Positions 52,186 through 60,567 are shown, counted from the stretch's first letter. The stretch is 64,000 bases of DNA from Streptomyces sp. WAC 01529 (GCF_003945545.1 NZ_CP029617.1:4475001-4539000); one strand, 5' to 3'. Notes: generated by a model from the letters alone, not told the origin. Numbers and translations: made by a program.

Positions 52186-52217
52186 CGGTGCAATAAGCTC
52201 TTTGCTCTCGGTGCAAT
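52186..52217. promoter_or_regulatory. Direct-repeat operator CGGTGCAAT-N14-CGGTGCAAT
   Basis: Two identical 9-bp copies (52186-52194 and 52209-52217, 23 bp apart) lie in the 102-bp gap between the divergent hydrolase and MocR-like genes. MocR regulators often bind directly repeated sites, and this is the best candidate in the gap. Confidence 0.7.
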
Positions 52218-52259
52218 CGGGGGAGCGCGGGTGGAGAGCGGCGGTGTGGGAGGCGGGTC

Positions 52260-53663
52260 ATGGCGGGGCGGAGTGATTACCGGCGGGTGGCCGACGAGGT
52301 GGCCCGGGAGATCGAGAGCGGGGCGCTGCGGGGCGGGGAGCGGTTGCCGACGCAGCGTGCCTTCGCCCGGCGGCGGGGGATCGCCAACTCCACGGCCATC
52401 CGGGTCTACGGAGAGCTGACGCGGCGGGGTCTGGTCGTCGGCGAGGTGGGGCGCGGCACGTTCGTCCGGGCGGCGGCGCCGCATCCGGGCGGGGCGGCGT
52501 TGACGGAGAGGGTGGAGCCGGAGCCGGAGGGGCGGGCGGAGTCCCCCGTCGACGCGAATCCCCCCGTCAACCTGGAGTTGAACTACCCCGTGGTGGAAGG
52601 CCAGTCGGCGCTGATGGCGAGCGCCCTCGCGCAACTCTCCCGGCCGGACGTGCTGCTGGAGGCCACCCGAGCCGCCGCCCCGGACGGCACCCCCGAGGCG
52701 CGAGAGGCCGCCGTCTCGGTACTCGCCCGCGGCGGCTGGCGCCCGGAGCCGGGGCAGGTGCTCTTCGCCGGGAACAGTCGGCAGGCCATCGCCGCCGCGC
52801 TCTCCTCACTCGTCCGCCCAGGTGGCCGCGTCGGCGTCGAGGAGGTCACGTATCCCCTGGTGAGAGCCATCGCCGAACAGCTCGGCCTGCGGCTCGTGCC
52901 GATCGCCATGGACGAGCAGGGCATGCTCCCCGACGCGCTCGCCGACGCCCACCGTGGTGCGCCCCTCGCCGCCGTCTACGTACAGCCGACTCTCCACAAC
53001 CCGCTGTCGATCACGATGGGGGAGGCGCGGCGGCTCGAACTGGCCGCTACAGTAAGGGATTTGGGGTGTCACGTCGTCGAGGACGGTACGTGGGGGTTCC
53101 TCGCGGAGGACGCGCCCGCGCCGTTCGCCGCGCTGCTGCCCGAGCGCGTCATCCTCGTCGACAGCCTCTCCAAACGGCTCGCCCCCGGCCTCACCCTCGG
53201 CATGCTCGCCGCGCCACCCGCCCACCTCGACGCCCTCGCGCGCAGTCTGCGCTCCGGGGCGTGGACCGCGGGGGCCTTCGGGTTGGCGGCGGCCGTGCGG
53301 TGGGTCGGGGACGGGACCGTGGAGACCTTGGTCGCCGCCAAGCGGGCCGACGCGGGTGTGCGGCACGAGATCGTGCGGGCGGTGCGGGGGCGGCTCGCCG
53401 CGGCGGGGGTGAAGGGACGTATCCGCACGGACCCCCGCTCCTACTACTGCTGGTGGGAGCTGCCCCCGCCGTGGCGCGCCGAGACCTTCGTCGCGGCGGC
53501 GGCCGCGCGCGGCATCGCGGTCACGCCGGGGCCCGCGTTCGCCGTCGGTGGCCACCGCGCGGCGGACGCGGTGCGGATCGGGCTCGCGTCGCCGCCCACG
53601 GACGTACTCGCGGCGGCGCTGGACACGCTTGCCGCGCTCGTCACGGAGGGGCCGCGGCCCTAG
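52260..53663 (+). CDS. MocR-type regulator (GntR wHTH plus PLP-dependent aminotransferase fold)
   Basis: A 467-residue MocR/PdxR-type regulator. Residues 1-75 form the GntR winged helix (LPTQRAFARRRGIANSTAIRVYGELTRRGLV). Residues about 110-460 form a fold-type I PLP domain, with the Schiff-base Lys in DSLSKRLAPGL and the phosphate-binding Arg downstream. The ligand is not known. PLP-bound relatives control vitamin B6 or amine metabolism. ATG 52260 lies within a weak GGAGGCGGGTC. The divergent alpha/beta hydrolase and the CGGTGCAAT pair point to local control. Confidence 0.9.
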   Translation: MAGRSDYRRVADEVAREIESGALRGGERLPTQRAFARRRGIANSTAIRVYGELTRRGLVVGEVGRGTFVRAAAPHPGGAALTERVEPEPEGRAESPVDANPPVNLELNYPVVEGQSALMASALAQLSRPDVLLEATRAAAPDGTPEAREAAVSVLARGGWRPEPGQVLFAGNSRQAIAAALSSLVRPGGRVGVEEVTYPLVRAIAEQLGLRLVPIAMDEQGMLPDALADAHRGAPLAAVYVQPTLHNPLSITMGEARRLELAATVRDLGCHVVEDGTWGFLAEDAPAPFAALLPERVILVDSLSKRLAPGLTLGMLAAPPAHLDALARSLRSGAWTAGAFGLAAAVRWVGDGTVETLVAAKRADAGVRHEIVRAVRGRLAAAGVKGRIRTDPRSYYCWWELPPPWRAETFVAAAAARGIAVTPGPAFAVGGHRAADAVRIGLASPPTDVLAAALDTLAALVTEGPRP

Positions 53664-53702
53664 CCCGGCCGGGGCTGGGGGCCTCCGGCCGGTGCAGGGG
53701 CG

Positions 53703-53786
53703 GGTTCCGGTTCACGAGTGCCGATTCACGAGTGCCGATTCACGGGCGCCGGGTCAGGGGCGCCGGGTCACGGGTTCCGCTTCACG
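53703..53786. repeat. 14-bp tandem repeat x6 at the yceI-like stop codon
   Basis: Six contiguous 14-bp units (53703-53786), of which units 2 and 3 are identical (AGTGCCGATTCACG) and the others have two to five changes. The minus-strand stop of the YceI-like gene (53782-53784) lies in the last unit. The array fills most of the gap to the convergent MocR gene. Confidence 0.88.
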
Positions 53787-54387
53787 GGCGTCGGAGGACC
53801 GCGATGTCGAACTCCAGTGCCACCTTCGGGCTGATCAGGGCCGTGGTCGCGGCGTTCCAGTTCACGCCCCAGTCGCCCCGGTTGACCGTGACTCCGCCTT
53901 TGAAGCCGAGACGGAAGGCGCCTCTGCCGTCATCCAGGCCGTCACCCATGCCGTCGGCCATCGGGACGCCCTGTGGGTCGCCCTGCGGGGCGGGTGCGTG
54001 GCCGTGCAACTCCACGTCCAGCACCAGCGGTTGGGTCGCTCCCCGGATGGTCAGGTTCCCGGTGACCTTGAAACGCGCCCCGTCGTCCCGCGCGATCGCG
54101 ACCGAGCTGAACGCGATGACCGGATGGCTTTCCACGTCCAGGAACCTGCCCCGCAACAGCTTGTCGCGCCGCTGGTCGCCGGTCCGGATGCTGTGCGCCC
54201 GGACCGTGAGCCGTATGCCGGACTTCGACGGGTGGCCGCCGTCCAGGTGCGCCCCGCCCTCGAACTCGTCGAACTGCCCGCGCACCCTGCCGCCCACCGT
54301 GTGCCGGGCCACGAAGCCGATCCGGGTGTGGGCGGTGTCGATGACGTAGTCGCCCGTCAGTTCGTCGAGCGGGGGCGTCGGGGTCAT
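53782..54387 (-). CDS. YceI-family protein
   Basis: A 201-residue YceI-like beta-barrel protein. GDYVIDTAHTRIGFVARHTVGGRVRGQFDEFEGG is the family start, and the later KVTGNLTIRGATQPLVLDVELHG and WGVNWNAA are standard. Members bind isoprenoid or fatty amide ligands, and their roles are often unclear. There is no signal peptide, so it stays in the cytosol. It overlaps the AhpD-like gene by ATGA and so belongs to the same operon, which starts with a candidate ECF41 promoter (54938-54964). Confidence 0.9.
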   Translation of the reverse strand: MTPTPPLDELTGDYVIDTAHTRIGFVARHTVGGRVRGQFDEFEGGAHLDGGHPSKSGIRLTVRAHSIRTGDQRRDKLLRGRFLDVESHPVIAFSSVAIARDDGARFKVTGNLTIRGATQPLVLDVELHGHAPAPQGDPQGVPMADGMGDGLDDGRGAFRLGFKGGVTVNRGDWGVNWNAATTALISPKVALEFDIAVLRRP

Positions 54388-54857
54388 GCGAACTGGCCGG
54401 GCTGGTAGCCGCCCGCGGGCTGCTGGGTGATGACGTTCAGCCGGTTGAAGGCGTTGATGAGGGCGATGAGTGACACCAGTGCGGCGAGCTGGTCCTCGTC
54501 GTAGTGCTTGGCGGCGTCCGCCCAGGCCTCGTCGGTGACACCGCCGGCCGCGTCGGCGATGCGGGTGCCCTGTTCCGCCAGCTCCAGGGCGGCGCGCTCG
54601 GCGGGGGTGTAGACGGTGGCCTCGCGCCAGGACGCGACCAGGTTGAGGCGGACCGAGGTCTCCCCGGCGTGCGCGGCGTCCTTGGTGTGCATGTCCACGC
54701 AGAAGCCGCAGCCGTTTATCTGGCTGGCGCGGAGGAGCACCAGTTCCCGGGTCGTGGCGGACAGCGACGACTCCGCGATCGCCTGCCCCGCTGAGGCGAG
54801 CTGCTTCACGGCCTTCGTCGCGACCGGGTTGGTGTGGATGTTCAGACGGGCGTCCAT
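54384..54857 (-). CDS. AhpD-like carboxymuconolactone decarboxylase-family protein
   Basis: A 157-residue protein of the AhpD/CMD family. The active-site pattern C-x2-C-x3-H is NGCGFCVDMHTKD, which serves peroxide reduction or alkylhydroperoxidase-like redox work in relatives. The ATG at 54857 is preceded by a weak ribosome site. It is the first gene of a pair with yceI. Its orientation away from an ECF41 sigma gene fits the published ECF41 context, where the partner is a carboxymuconolactone decarboxylase, an oxidoreductase or an epimerase. Confidence 0.92.
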   Translation of the reverse strand: MDARLNIHTNPVATKAVKQLASAGQAIAESSLSATTRELVLLRASQINGCGFCVDMHTKDAAHAGETSVRLNLVASWREATVYTPAERAALELAEQGTRIADAAGGVTDEAWADAAKHYDEDQLAALVSLIALINAFNRLNVITQQPAGGYQPGQFA

Positions 54858-54937
54858 GGGGTCTCCCTAGTGGATGGGGTGCGGCTGCGCGGTGGCGCGG
54901 TGGTCCTTCGCCGCGGTCGAGTGCGTTCCAGGAGTAC

Positions 54938-54964
54938 GACGAGACAGCTCGGCGGAATGTGAGG
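54938..54964 (-). promoter_or_regulatory. Candidate ECF41-dependent promoter of the ahpD-yceI pair
   Basis: On the minus strand CCTCACA (54964-54958), 16 bases, then CGTC (54941-54938). The published ECF41 motif is TGTCACA-N16-CGTC, so five of seven -35 bases and the whole -10 fit, with exact spacing. The -10 continues as CGTCGTAC as in the opposing promoter. It lies about 80 bp before the ahpD start codon. Confidence 0.75.
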
Positions 54965-54998
54965 TGGTCCGCCCGCCGCCTGCCTTCCGCCCCGCCCG

Positions 54999-55025
54999 CG
55001 TCACATTTCGGGGGGCTGTCCCGTC
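54999..55025 (+). promoter_or_regulatory. Candidate ECF41-dependent promoter of the sigma factor gene
   Basis: CGTCACA (54999-55005), 16 bases, CGTC (55022-55025), then GTAC. Six of seven -35 bases and the complete -10 agree with TGTCACA-N16-CGTC, again with exact spacing. It faces the sigma factor gene and predicts self-activation. Confidence 0.78.
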
Positions 55026-55106
55026 GTACTGGTGAGCCAGCGAGCCAGTGAGTCCGCGCGTGAGTGAGTGCGTGCGGGCGCGGCCAGCCAAGGGAGCAGC
55101 TACACG

Positions 55107-56069
55107 ATGAGGATCGAGTCCGAGCCGACCGAGCCGACCGAGCCGGCTGAGGCGTCTGGGCCGACCGACCCGGCCCTGAGCGCGGTCACGAGTGAGCGGC
55201 GTCAGCTGATCAATCTCGCGTACCGGCTCCTCGGCTCCCTCGCGGACGCCGAAGACGTCGTGCAGGAGACGTACGCCCGTTGGTACGCCATGTCCCCGGA
55301 GCAGCGGGAGGCGATCGATTCCCCCGGCGGCTGGCTGACGAGGGTCGCCAGTCGCGTCTGCCTCGACCTGCTGCGCTCGGCGCGGGCGCGGCGGGAGAGT
55401 TACGTGGGGGAGTGGATTCCGGAGCCGGTGCCCGATCACACGGAGTGGGTCGGCGGGCGCGGGGGCGGTGCGACGGCCGATCCGGCCGACCGGGTGACGC
55501 TCGACGAGTCGGTCAACATGGCGTTCCTCGTCGTGCTGGAGTCGATGACTCCGGCCGAGCGCGTCGCGTTCATCCTGCACGACGTCTTCCGTTACTCCTT
55601 CGCCGAAGTGGCCGAGGTCGTCGGCCGGACGCCGGGGGCCTGCCGGCAGCTGGCGTCGTCGGCGCGGCGCCGCGTCCGCGCGTCGCACGCCGCCGAGGGT
55701 CCGACCCCGGCGGCTCGGCGCGTACGCCTCGTGAGGGACTTCAAGCGGGCGTGGGAGGCGAAGGACATCGACGCGCTCGTCGGGCTCCTCGACCCCGACG
55801 CCATGGGGCTCTCCGATGGCGGAGGCCTGGTCAGCGCGGCGCCGCCCACGGGTGGCAGTGAGCGGATCGCGCGCTTCCTCGTCGCCCTCTCCGGCGCGGC
55901 GGCGGACCTGGTGCTCCTGGAGCGGACGGTCAACGGCCAGCCCGGGCTCGTGGTCCAGCAGGGCGGCGCCACCAGGGCGGTGATGGCGTTCGACTTCGCG
56001 GGCGATCGGATCAAGGGCTTCTGGGCGGTACGGAATCCCGAGAAGCTGCAGGCTTGGGGGGTGTGCTGA
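55107..56069 (+). CDS. ECF41-family sigma factor (SigJ-like)
   Basis: A 320-residue ECF sigma factor. Region 2 is NLAYRLLGSLADAEDVVQETYARWY, region 4 AFILHDVFRYSFAEVAEVVGRTPGACRQLASSARRRV, and the C-terminal SnoaL-like extension (about residues 205-320) is the built-in regulator of ECF41. Its signature elements are visible as WIPEP in the linker, DGGG and NPEKL near the end. Binding of a ligand to the extension is thought to control activity. ATG 55107 follows AAGGGAG. It is divergent from the ahpD-yceI pair. Confidence 0.93.
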   Translation: MRIESEPTEPTEPAEASGPTDPALSAVTSERRQLINLAYRLLGSLADAEDVVQETYARWYAMSPEQREAIDSPGGWLTRVASRVCLDLLRSARARRESYVGEWIPEPVPDHTEWVGGRGGGATADPADRVTLDESVNMAFLVVLESMTPAERVAFILHDVFRYSFAEVAEVVGRTPGACRQLASSARRRVRASHAAEGPTPAARRVRLVRDFKRAWEAKDIDALVGLLDPDAMGLSDGGGLVSAAPPTGGSERIARFLVALSGAAADLVLLERTVNGQPGLVVQQGGATRAVMAFDFAGDRIKGFWAVRNPEKLQAWGVC

Positions 56070-56371
56070 GGCGGGCCGGCCGGCCGGGGCGGGGCGGGCG
56101 GCGTGTGGCGAGCGGGGCGGGCGGCGAGCGGGGCGTGTGGCGGGCCGGGCCGCGGGCAGGACAAGAGCCCCGGTCGGTCACCTCTGCCGACCGAGGCTCT
56201 CTCTCTGCCCCCGGACCCGACCGCGGCGGCGACACTCCCCCGAGCTACGCGCATTGCGCGAGTACCGGCGGGGCCAGGTCCGATGCAGTGATCACATCAG
56301 GCCCCGCCAACAGATCGCTAACATATGGCCAACGGTCGGCCGATAAGCGACGGTCGGCACGGGGAGACGGC
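56070..56371. other. Intergenic region upstream of the SARP-like gene
   Basis: The 302-bp gap begins with low-complexity GCGGGCGGC-type repeats (56070-56155) and a hairpin terminator (56164-56200). The rest is lower in GC and holds TAACAT (56319-56324) as a possible -10, and two copies of CGGTCGG (56333-56339, 56351-56357) 18 bp apart. SARP sites are direct repeats, usually at 11-bp steps, so this pair is only suggestive. Confidence 0.5.
56164..56200 (+). terminator. Hairpin terminator after the ECF41 sigma gene
   Basis: AGAGCC and GGTCGG on the left pair with CCGACC and GGCTCT on the right, separated by an internal loop CC/GA, around a 9-base loop. It is about 95 bp downstream of the sigma factor gene. 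Confidence 0.75.
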
Positions 56372-57553
56372 GTGAGTGAGCGGGGCGAACTGCGGTCCGG
56401 GCGCGGGCGTGGGCACGGGGGGTGCGGGGCGGGGGCCGGGCTGCGGTTCGGGTTGCTCGGGGCGCCTGTTCTGTACGACGCCACGGGCGAGCCGCGTCTC
56501 GTGCGCAGCGCGAAGGGGCGCGCGCTGCTGGCCGCGCTCCTCCTGGAGCCGGACAGGGTCGTCTCGCTCGACGCCCTCAAGGACGCGCTGTGGGGAGACT
56601 TCCCGCCTGCCTCGGCGCGGGCCTCGCTCCAGAACCACGTGACACGGCTGCGGCGCCTGCTCGACGACCCGGAGCGGCTGCACGCGGAACCGCCGGGGTA
56701 TCGGCTGCGGGTCGCCGAGGGCGAGTTGGACGTCTGCGTCTTCGAACACCAGGTGGCGCGGGCACGGGCCGCGCACGCCGGGCGGGACTGGGCGCGGGTC
56801 GTCGACCACGCGTCGGACGCGCTCGCGCTGTGGCGCGGGAGGCCTCTCAGCGGCCTCCCGGAACCGCTGACGGACCACTTCGTCGTGCCGCGTCTGGAGG
56901 AGGCGCGGCTGCTCGCTCTCGAATGGCGGTACGACGCCGAACTGGCACTCGGCACCGACCTCGCCGGGCTCACGCCCGAACTGGCGGCGCTGGTCGCCGA
57001 GCACCCTCTCCGCGAGGCCTTCCACCGACAGTTGATGCTCGCCCTGCACCGCACGGGCCGCCGGGCGGAGGCCCTGGCCACCCACCGCGAGCTGCGCCGC
57101 AGACTGGTGGAGGAACTGGGCGTGGAGCCGGGGGCGGCGGTACGGGAAGCGCATCAGGAGGTGCTGCGGGGCATGGGGGAGGCTGGGGCCGCCGGGCGGA
57201 ACGGGGGTGCGGGGACGGCGGGGGCGAGTGAAGTCGGCGGGCGACCTCGGGGCGTGGAGGCGAGTGAAGTCGGCGGGCCCCTCGCGTGCTTCGAGGAGAG
57301 CCTGCGTATTCACGGCGAGTACGAGGACTGGCACGGCGAGTCCCAGGCCCGCCTCGGTCTGGTCCGTGCCCTGCGCGGCCTGACCCGTCCCGAGGGCGCG
57401 CCCCGTGAGTACGCCACCCGTGAGTACGCCACTCTCCTCGACCGCGCCGCACACCCCGGTGATGCCCCTGCGGCGGCGGGCCTGCCCCGCCACGGCACGG
57501 ACAGCAAGGCGGCCGAGGGGCGGAGGGTCCTGCTTCCTGCGCGGGCCGACTGA
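56372..57553 (+). CDS. SARP-type BTAD regulator, probably internally deleted
   Basis: A 393-residue protein. Residues about 28-120 form an OmpR-type winged helix (SLQNHVTRLRRLLDDPER) and about 125-265 a bacterial transcriptional activator domain (AHAGRDWARVVDHASDALALWRG, EHPLREAFHRQLMLALHRTGRRAEAL). Normally an NB-ARC ATPase of about 300 residues and TPR repeats follow. Here a Gly-rich join of about 25 residues leads straight into CFEESLRIHGEYEDWHGESQARLGLVRAL, which reads like the end of such a TPR array. So the gene appears to have lost its middle. The DNA-binding and BTAD parts look intact. GGGGAG precedes GTG 56372. Confidence 0.8.
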   Translation: MSERGELRSGRGRGHGGCGAGAGLRFGLLGAPVLYDATGEPRLVRSAKGRALLAALLLEPDRVVSLDALKDALWGDFPPASARASLQNHVTRLRRLLDDPERLHAEPPGYRLRVAEGELDVCVFEHQVARARAAHAGRDWARVVDHASDALALWRGRPLSGLPEPLTDHFVVPRLEEARLLALEWRYDAELALGTDLAGLTPELAALVAEHPLREAFHRQLMLALHRTGRRAEALATHRELRRRLVEELGVEPGAAVREAHQEVLRGMGEAGAAGRNGGAGTAGASEVGGRPRGVEASEVGGPLACFEESLRIHGEYEDWHGESQARLGLVRALRGLTRPEGAPREYATREYATLLDRAAHPGDAPAAAGLPRHGTDSKAAEGRRVLLPARAD

Positions 57554-57592
57554 GATCGGCGGCGCCTGAAGCGGGCTCCCTTGAGGCGGGGC

Positions 57593-59302
57593 TCACTTCG
57601 CGTCGGCGTAGCACTCCACGACCGCCGTCGTGAACGGGAACCGCACCGGCGTCTCCCCGAAGGCGATCCGCCCCGCGAGGTCCCCCGCCTCACGCACCGC
57701 GAGCGCGACGGCCTCCGCCTCCTCGGCGGGGCAGTGCACGATGACCTCGTCATGCTGGAAGAAGACCAGCTCGGCCCGCATCCCGCCCTCGGCGATCGCC
57801 CGGCGCAGGGCCGCCAGCATCAGCAGCGCCCAGTCCGCCGCGCTGCCCTGCACCACGAAGTTGCGGGTGAACCGGCCGCGGGCCCGGGCGTTGGTCGAGG
57901 CGTACCCGGGAGTGAACTCCCCCTCGGGAGTAGGGAGTCCGTCCGCGAGGAGCGGCGCCTCCTGAGGGATGCCCGCCTCGTCGTCCTCACCGGCCCCGGC
58001 CGCCGGCGGGCTCGTCCGCCCCAGCCAGGTCCGTACGAGCCGCCCCTCCTCGCCCGCCTTCGCCGCCTCGTCGACGTACGCCACGGCCAGGGGGAAGCGG
58101 CGCCGCAGCGCCGCCAGATTCTTCAGGCCGTCGCCCGACGTCTGCCCGTACACCGCGCCGAGCAGCGCGAGCTTCGCGTGCTCGCGATCGCCCGAGAACG
58201 CGCGGTCCGACAGCCGCGTGTACAGATCCTCCTCGCTGCCCGCCACCTCCATCAGGCCCCGGTCCCGGGAGATCGCGGCCAGCACCCTCGGCTCCATCTG
58301 ATCGGCGTCGGCCACGACGAGCCGCCACCCCGGATCGGCGACCACGGCCCTGCGGATCACCTTCGGGATCTGCAGCGCCCCGCCCCCGTTCGTCGTCCAG
58401 CGGCCGCTGACCGAACCGCCGGGCGTGTACTCGGGCCGGAAGCGGCCGTCGCGCACCCAGTCCTGGAGCCAGCTCCAGCCGTGCGCGGTCCAGATGCGGT
58501 ACAGCTTCTTGTACTCGATGAGGGGCCGCACCGCCGGATGGTCGATCCCCTCGATCTCCCAGCGCCGCGTCGACTTCACCCTGATGCCGGCCTGCGCGAA
58601 CGCCTTCACCACGTCGGCGGCCAGGTCCGGGCGCACGCGGCGGCCGAACGCGGCGGACACCTCGTCCGCCAGCTCGGCGAGGCGGCGGGGCTCACCACCG
58701 CCCGCGTACCGCTCGCCGAGCAGTTCGGTCAGCAGCTCGCGGTGTACGTCGGCGCGCCAGGGCACGCCCGAGGCGTTCATCTCCGCGGCCACCAGCATGC
58801 CCGCCGACTCGGACGCGGTGAGCAGGCGCATGCGGCCGGGGTGGGCGGCGGCGTCGTGTCTGCGCTGCTGCTGCGCGTACACCTCGACGAGTTCTTGCAG
58901 GGTGACGGGGGTGCCGCCGGGGCGGGGCTCGAAGAGGGAGTCCTGGGAGCCGGGCTCGGCGGCGCGGGGAGGGGGATCGGGGGGTACGGGGGCGTTGCGG
59001 AGGCGGGCGAGCGCGGCGGCCGCGGAGCGGGGCTCGCCGAGTCGTCCCTCGTGGCCGAGGAGGAGCAGCTCGGCGGCCTCGATGTCGTAACACCGCTCTA
59101 CGCGGGCGCCGGCGGCGAGCAGGCGGGGATACAGGGCGGGGGTGGACCGCCACACCCACCTCGCGACGTCCCTTCGCTTCCGCACGGCCTCGGCGAGGTC
59201 GGCCTCGCGGACGACGGGTCCCGCGGGCAGCCCGTCGTCCCCGAGGGGGACCAGCTCAGCGCCTCCGCCCTCGGCTGCGGCGATGGCCCAGCGGTCGGTC
59301 AT
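57593..59302 (-). CDS. Family A (Pol I-like) DNA polymerase without 5' nuclease
   Basis: A 569-residue protein of the group named bifunctional 3'-5' exonuclease/DNA polymerase in Streptomyces. Motif A is VVADADQMEPRVLA (DYSQIELR in Pol I), motif B REHAKLALLGAVYGQTSGDGL and motif C FFQHDEVIVHC, all with their acidic and basic key residues, so the polymerase should be active. The N-terminal region lacks the complete DEDD exonuclease set and any 5' nuclease. Besides the main PolA, its role is presumably in repair. ATG 59302 has CACACT just upstream and no ribosome site, so the mRNA may be leaderless. Confidence 0.9.
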   Translation of the reverse strand: MTDRWAIAAAEGGGAELVPLGDDGLPAGPVVREADLAEAVRKRRDVARWVWRSTPALYPRLLAAGARVERCYDIEAAELLLLGHEGRLGEPRSAAAALARLRNAPVPPDPPPRAAEPGSQDSLFEPRPGGTPVTLQELVEVYAQQQRRHDAAAHPGRMRLLTASESAGMLVAAEMNASGVPWRADVHRELLTELLGERYAGGGEPRRLAELADEVSAAFGRRVRPDLAADVVKAFAQAGIRVKSTRRWEIEGIDHPAVRPLIEYKKLYRIWTAHGWSWLQDWVRDGRFRPEYTPGGSVSGRWTTNGGGALQIPKVIRRAVVADPGWRLVVADADQMEPRVLAAISRDRGLMEVAGSEEDLYTRLSDRAFSGDREHAKLALLGAVYGQTSGDGLKNLAALRRRFPLAVAYVDEAAKAGEEGRLVRTWLGRTSPPAAGAGEDDEAGIPQEAPLLADGLPTPEGEFTPGYASTNARARGRFTRNFVVQGSAADWALLMLAALRRAIAEGGMRAELVFFQHDEVIVHCPAEEAEAVALAVREAGDLAGRIAFGETPVRFPFTTAVVECYADAK

Positions 59303-59406
59303 GGGGGGAGTGTGGCATTGGGGACTGACATCGGGCGGGGCCGCGGTTTCTGGCGGGGCGCCTTGGGCGGGGTTTCGCCTTGGCTCCTGCCTGCTCGCCA
59401 TGCCTT

Positions 59407-59457
59407 CCGGGTGTGCCGTTCCCTTGCGTTGTGGGGGAGTTCCCCCACTCACCCGCC
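59407..59457 (-). repeat. Dispersed intergenic repeat B, copy 1
   Basis: On the minus strand this reads GGCGGGTGAGTGGGGGAACT, then CCCCCACAACGCAAGGGAAC and GGCACACCCGG. A copy in the opposite orientation is at 60568-60618, on the far side of the nitrilase gene, with about 85 percent identity by eye. Confidence 0.78.
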
Positions 59458-59471
59458 CTCGCCAGGGAGGA

Positions 59472-60314
59472 TCAACTGTCTCCGCCCTCGTCGATCAGGC
59501 GGCGGACCTCGCGGTCGACAAGACCGAGGCGGGCCTCGGCGACCAGCGGTACGGCCCTCCGCTGCCGTCGCGCCTCGTGGACGTCGATGTCGACCGTCAC
59601 CAGCGCCGCCTCCCACTTCGGCGCCTGCGCCACCACCGTTCCGCGAGGGTCGACGACGCGCGAGCCGCCCCAGAAGGAGGCCCCGTTCTCGTTGCCGACC
59701 CGGTTCACGAAGACGACCCAGCACTGCAGCATGCGGGCGGTGTAGGAGAGCAGCGTGTCCCAGTAGAGGCCCGTGTCCATGGCCTCGGGGTCCAGGCTGG
59801 CCGCGCTGTTCGTCGGTACGACGATGACCTCGGCGCCATCTTGCACGGCGAGCCACGGCAGGACCGGCTGCCAGGCGTCGTTGCACACGAGCGTGGCGGC
59901 CCGGCCGTGGCCGCCGGGCAGGTCGTACGCGCGCAGGTGCTGGCCGGGGCTGACGTGCTTGCGCTCCTCCCAGGCGAGGTAGTTGGGGAGGTACAACTTG
60001 CGGTGCGCGTGAAGGAGTTGGCCCTTCGTGTAGTACGCGGCGGTGTTGTAGGCCCGCAGGCTGGTGTGCTCGTGGAGGCCGACCAGGACGTCCGGGCCGC
60101 CGGGCGCGGCGAGGGCGAGGAGCCGGGGGTCGTCGGTGGTGATGGAGGTATCCCGTGCGAGGCCGCCGAGGTGGTAGCCGTGCAGGCTCAGTTCGGGGAA
60201 GACGACGAGGTCGGCGCCCTGGGTCGCGGCCTGGTCCACCTGGTCCCGCGCGCTCTCCAGGTTCTCCCCGACCTCACCCAGGGCGCAGTCGGTCTGAGCC
60301 AGCGCCACTCGCAT
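59472..60314 (-). CDS. Nitrilase-superfamily carbon-nitrogen hydrolase
   Basis: A 280-residue amidase of the nitrilase superfamily. The Glu-Lys-Cys triad can be placed: E in VVFPELSLHGY, K in HRKLYLPNYL and C in ATLVCNDAWQPVLPWL. The last pattern is close to the glutaminase domain of NAD synthetases and to the amidases of branch 8-10. It probably hydrolyses a small amide. The protein starts MRVALAQTDCALGEVGEN at ATG 60314. It is flanked by inverted copies of repeat B. Confidence 0.9.
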   Translation of the reverse strand: MRVALAQTDCALGEVGENLESARDQVDQAATQGADLVVFPELSLHGYHLGGLARDTSITTDDPRLLALAAPGGPDVLVGLHEHTSLRAYNTAAYYTKGQLLHAHRKLYLPNYLAWEERKHVSPGQHLRAYDLPGGHGRAATLVCNDAWQPVLPWLAVQDGAEVIVVPTNSAASLDPEAMDTGLYWDTLLSYTARMLQCWVVFVNRVGNENGASFWGGSRVVDPRGTVVAQAPKWEAALVTVDIDVHEARRQRRAVPLVAEARLGLVDREVRRLIDEGGDS

Positions 60315-60416
60315 GCCCCGAGCCTTTCAGCGCCGTCCGCCCCGCGCACGTCGGGAACGCCCGTAAGGGGCGCCGCCCGAAGCCCGGGCCCGCGCGCGGC
60401 CGTGGTGGGGTGCCTC

Positions 60417-60512
60417 GCCGTCGGGGCGCCCCTGTCCCGCCGCTCCGCGGCGGATGCTTCCCCACCCACCCACCCACCCGTCTCGCCACACCGGGCGACG
60501 TGCCGTAGGGGC
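60417..60512. repeat. Dispersed intergenic repeat A, copy 2
   Basis: Contains CCGTCGGGGCGCCCCTGTCC, the hairpin CCGCCGCTCCGCGGCGG, ATGCTTCCCCACCCACC and, after four CACC units, GTCTCGCCACACCGGGCGAC and GTGCCGTAGGG. It agrees with copy 3 (63913-64000) in nearly every block. Confidence 0.82.
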
Positions 60513-60567
60513 GGGGGCGGGTGGGGAACTCCCTCGCGGGAACGCGGGCGGGACGGGGGTACCGGCC

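Noticed and set aside
53703..53786. CRISPR array at the 14-bp repeats
   Set aside because: Units are contiguous with no spacers, too short, and there are no cas genes.
56372..57553. Secondary metabolite cluster around the SARP gene
   Set aside because: No polyketide, peptide or terpene synthase genes are near. The neighbours are a polymerase and a sigma factor.
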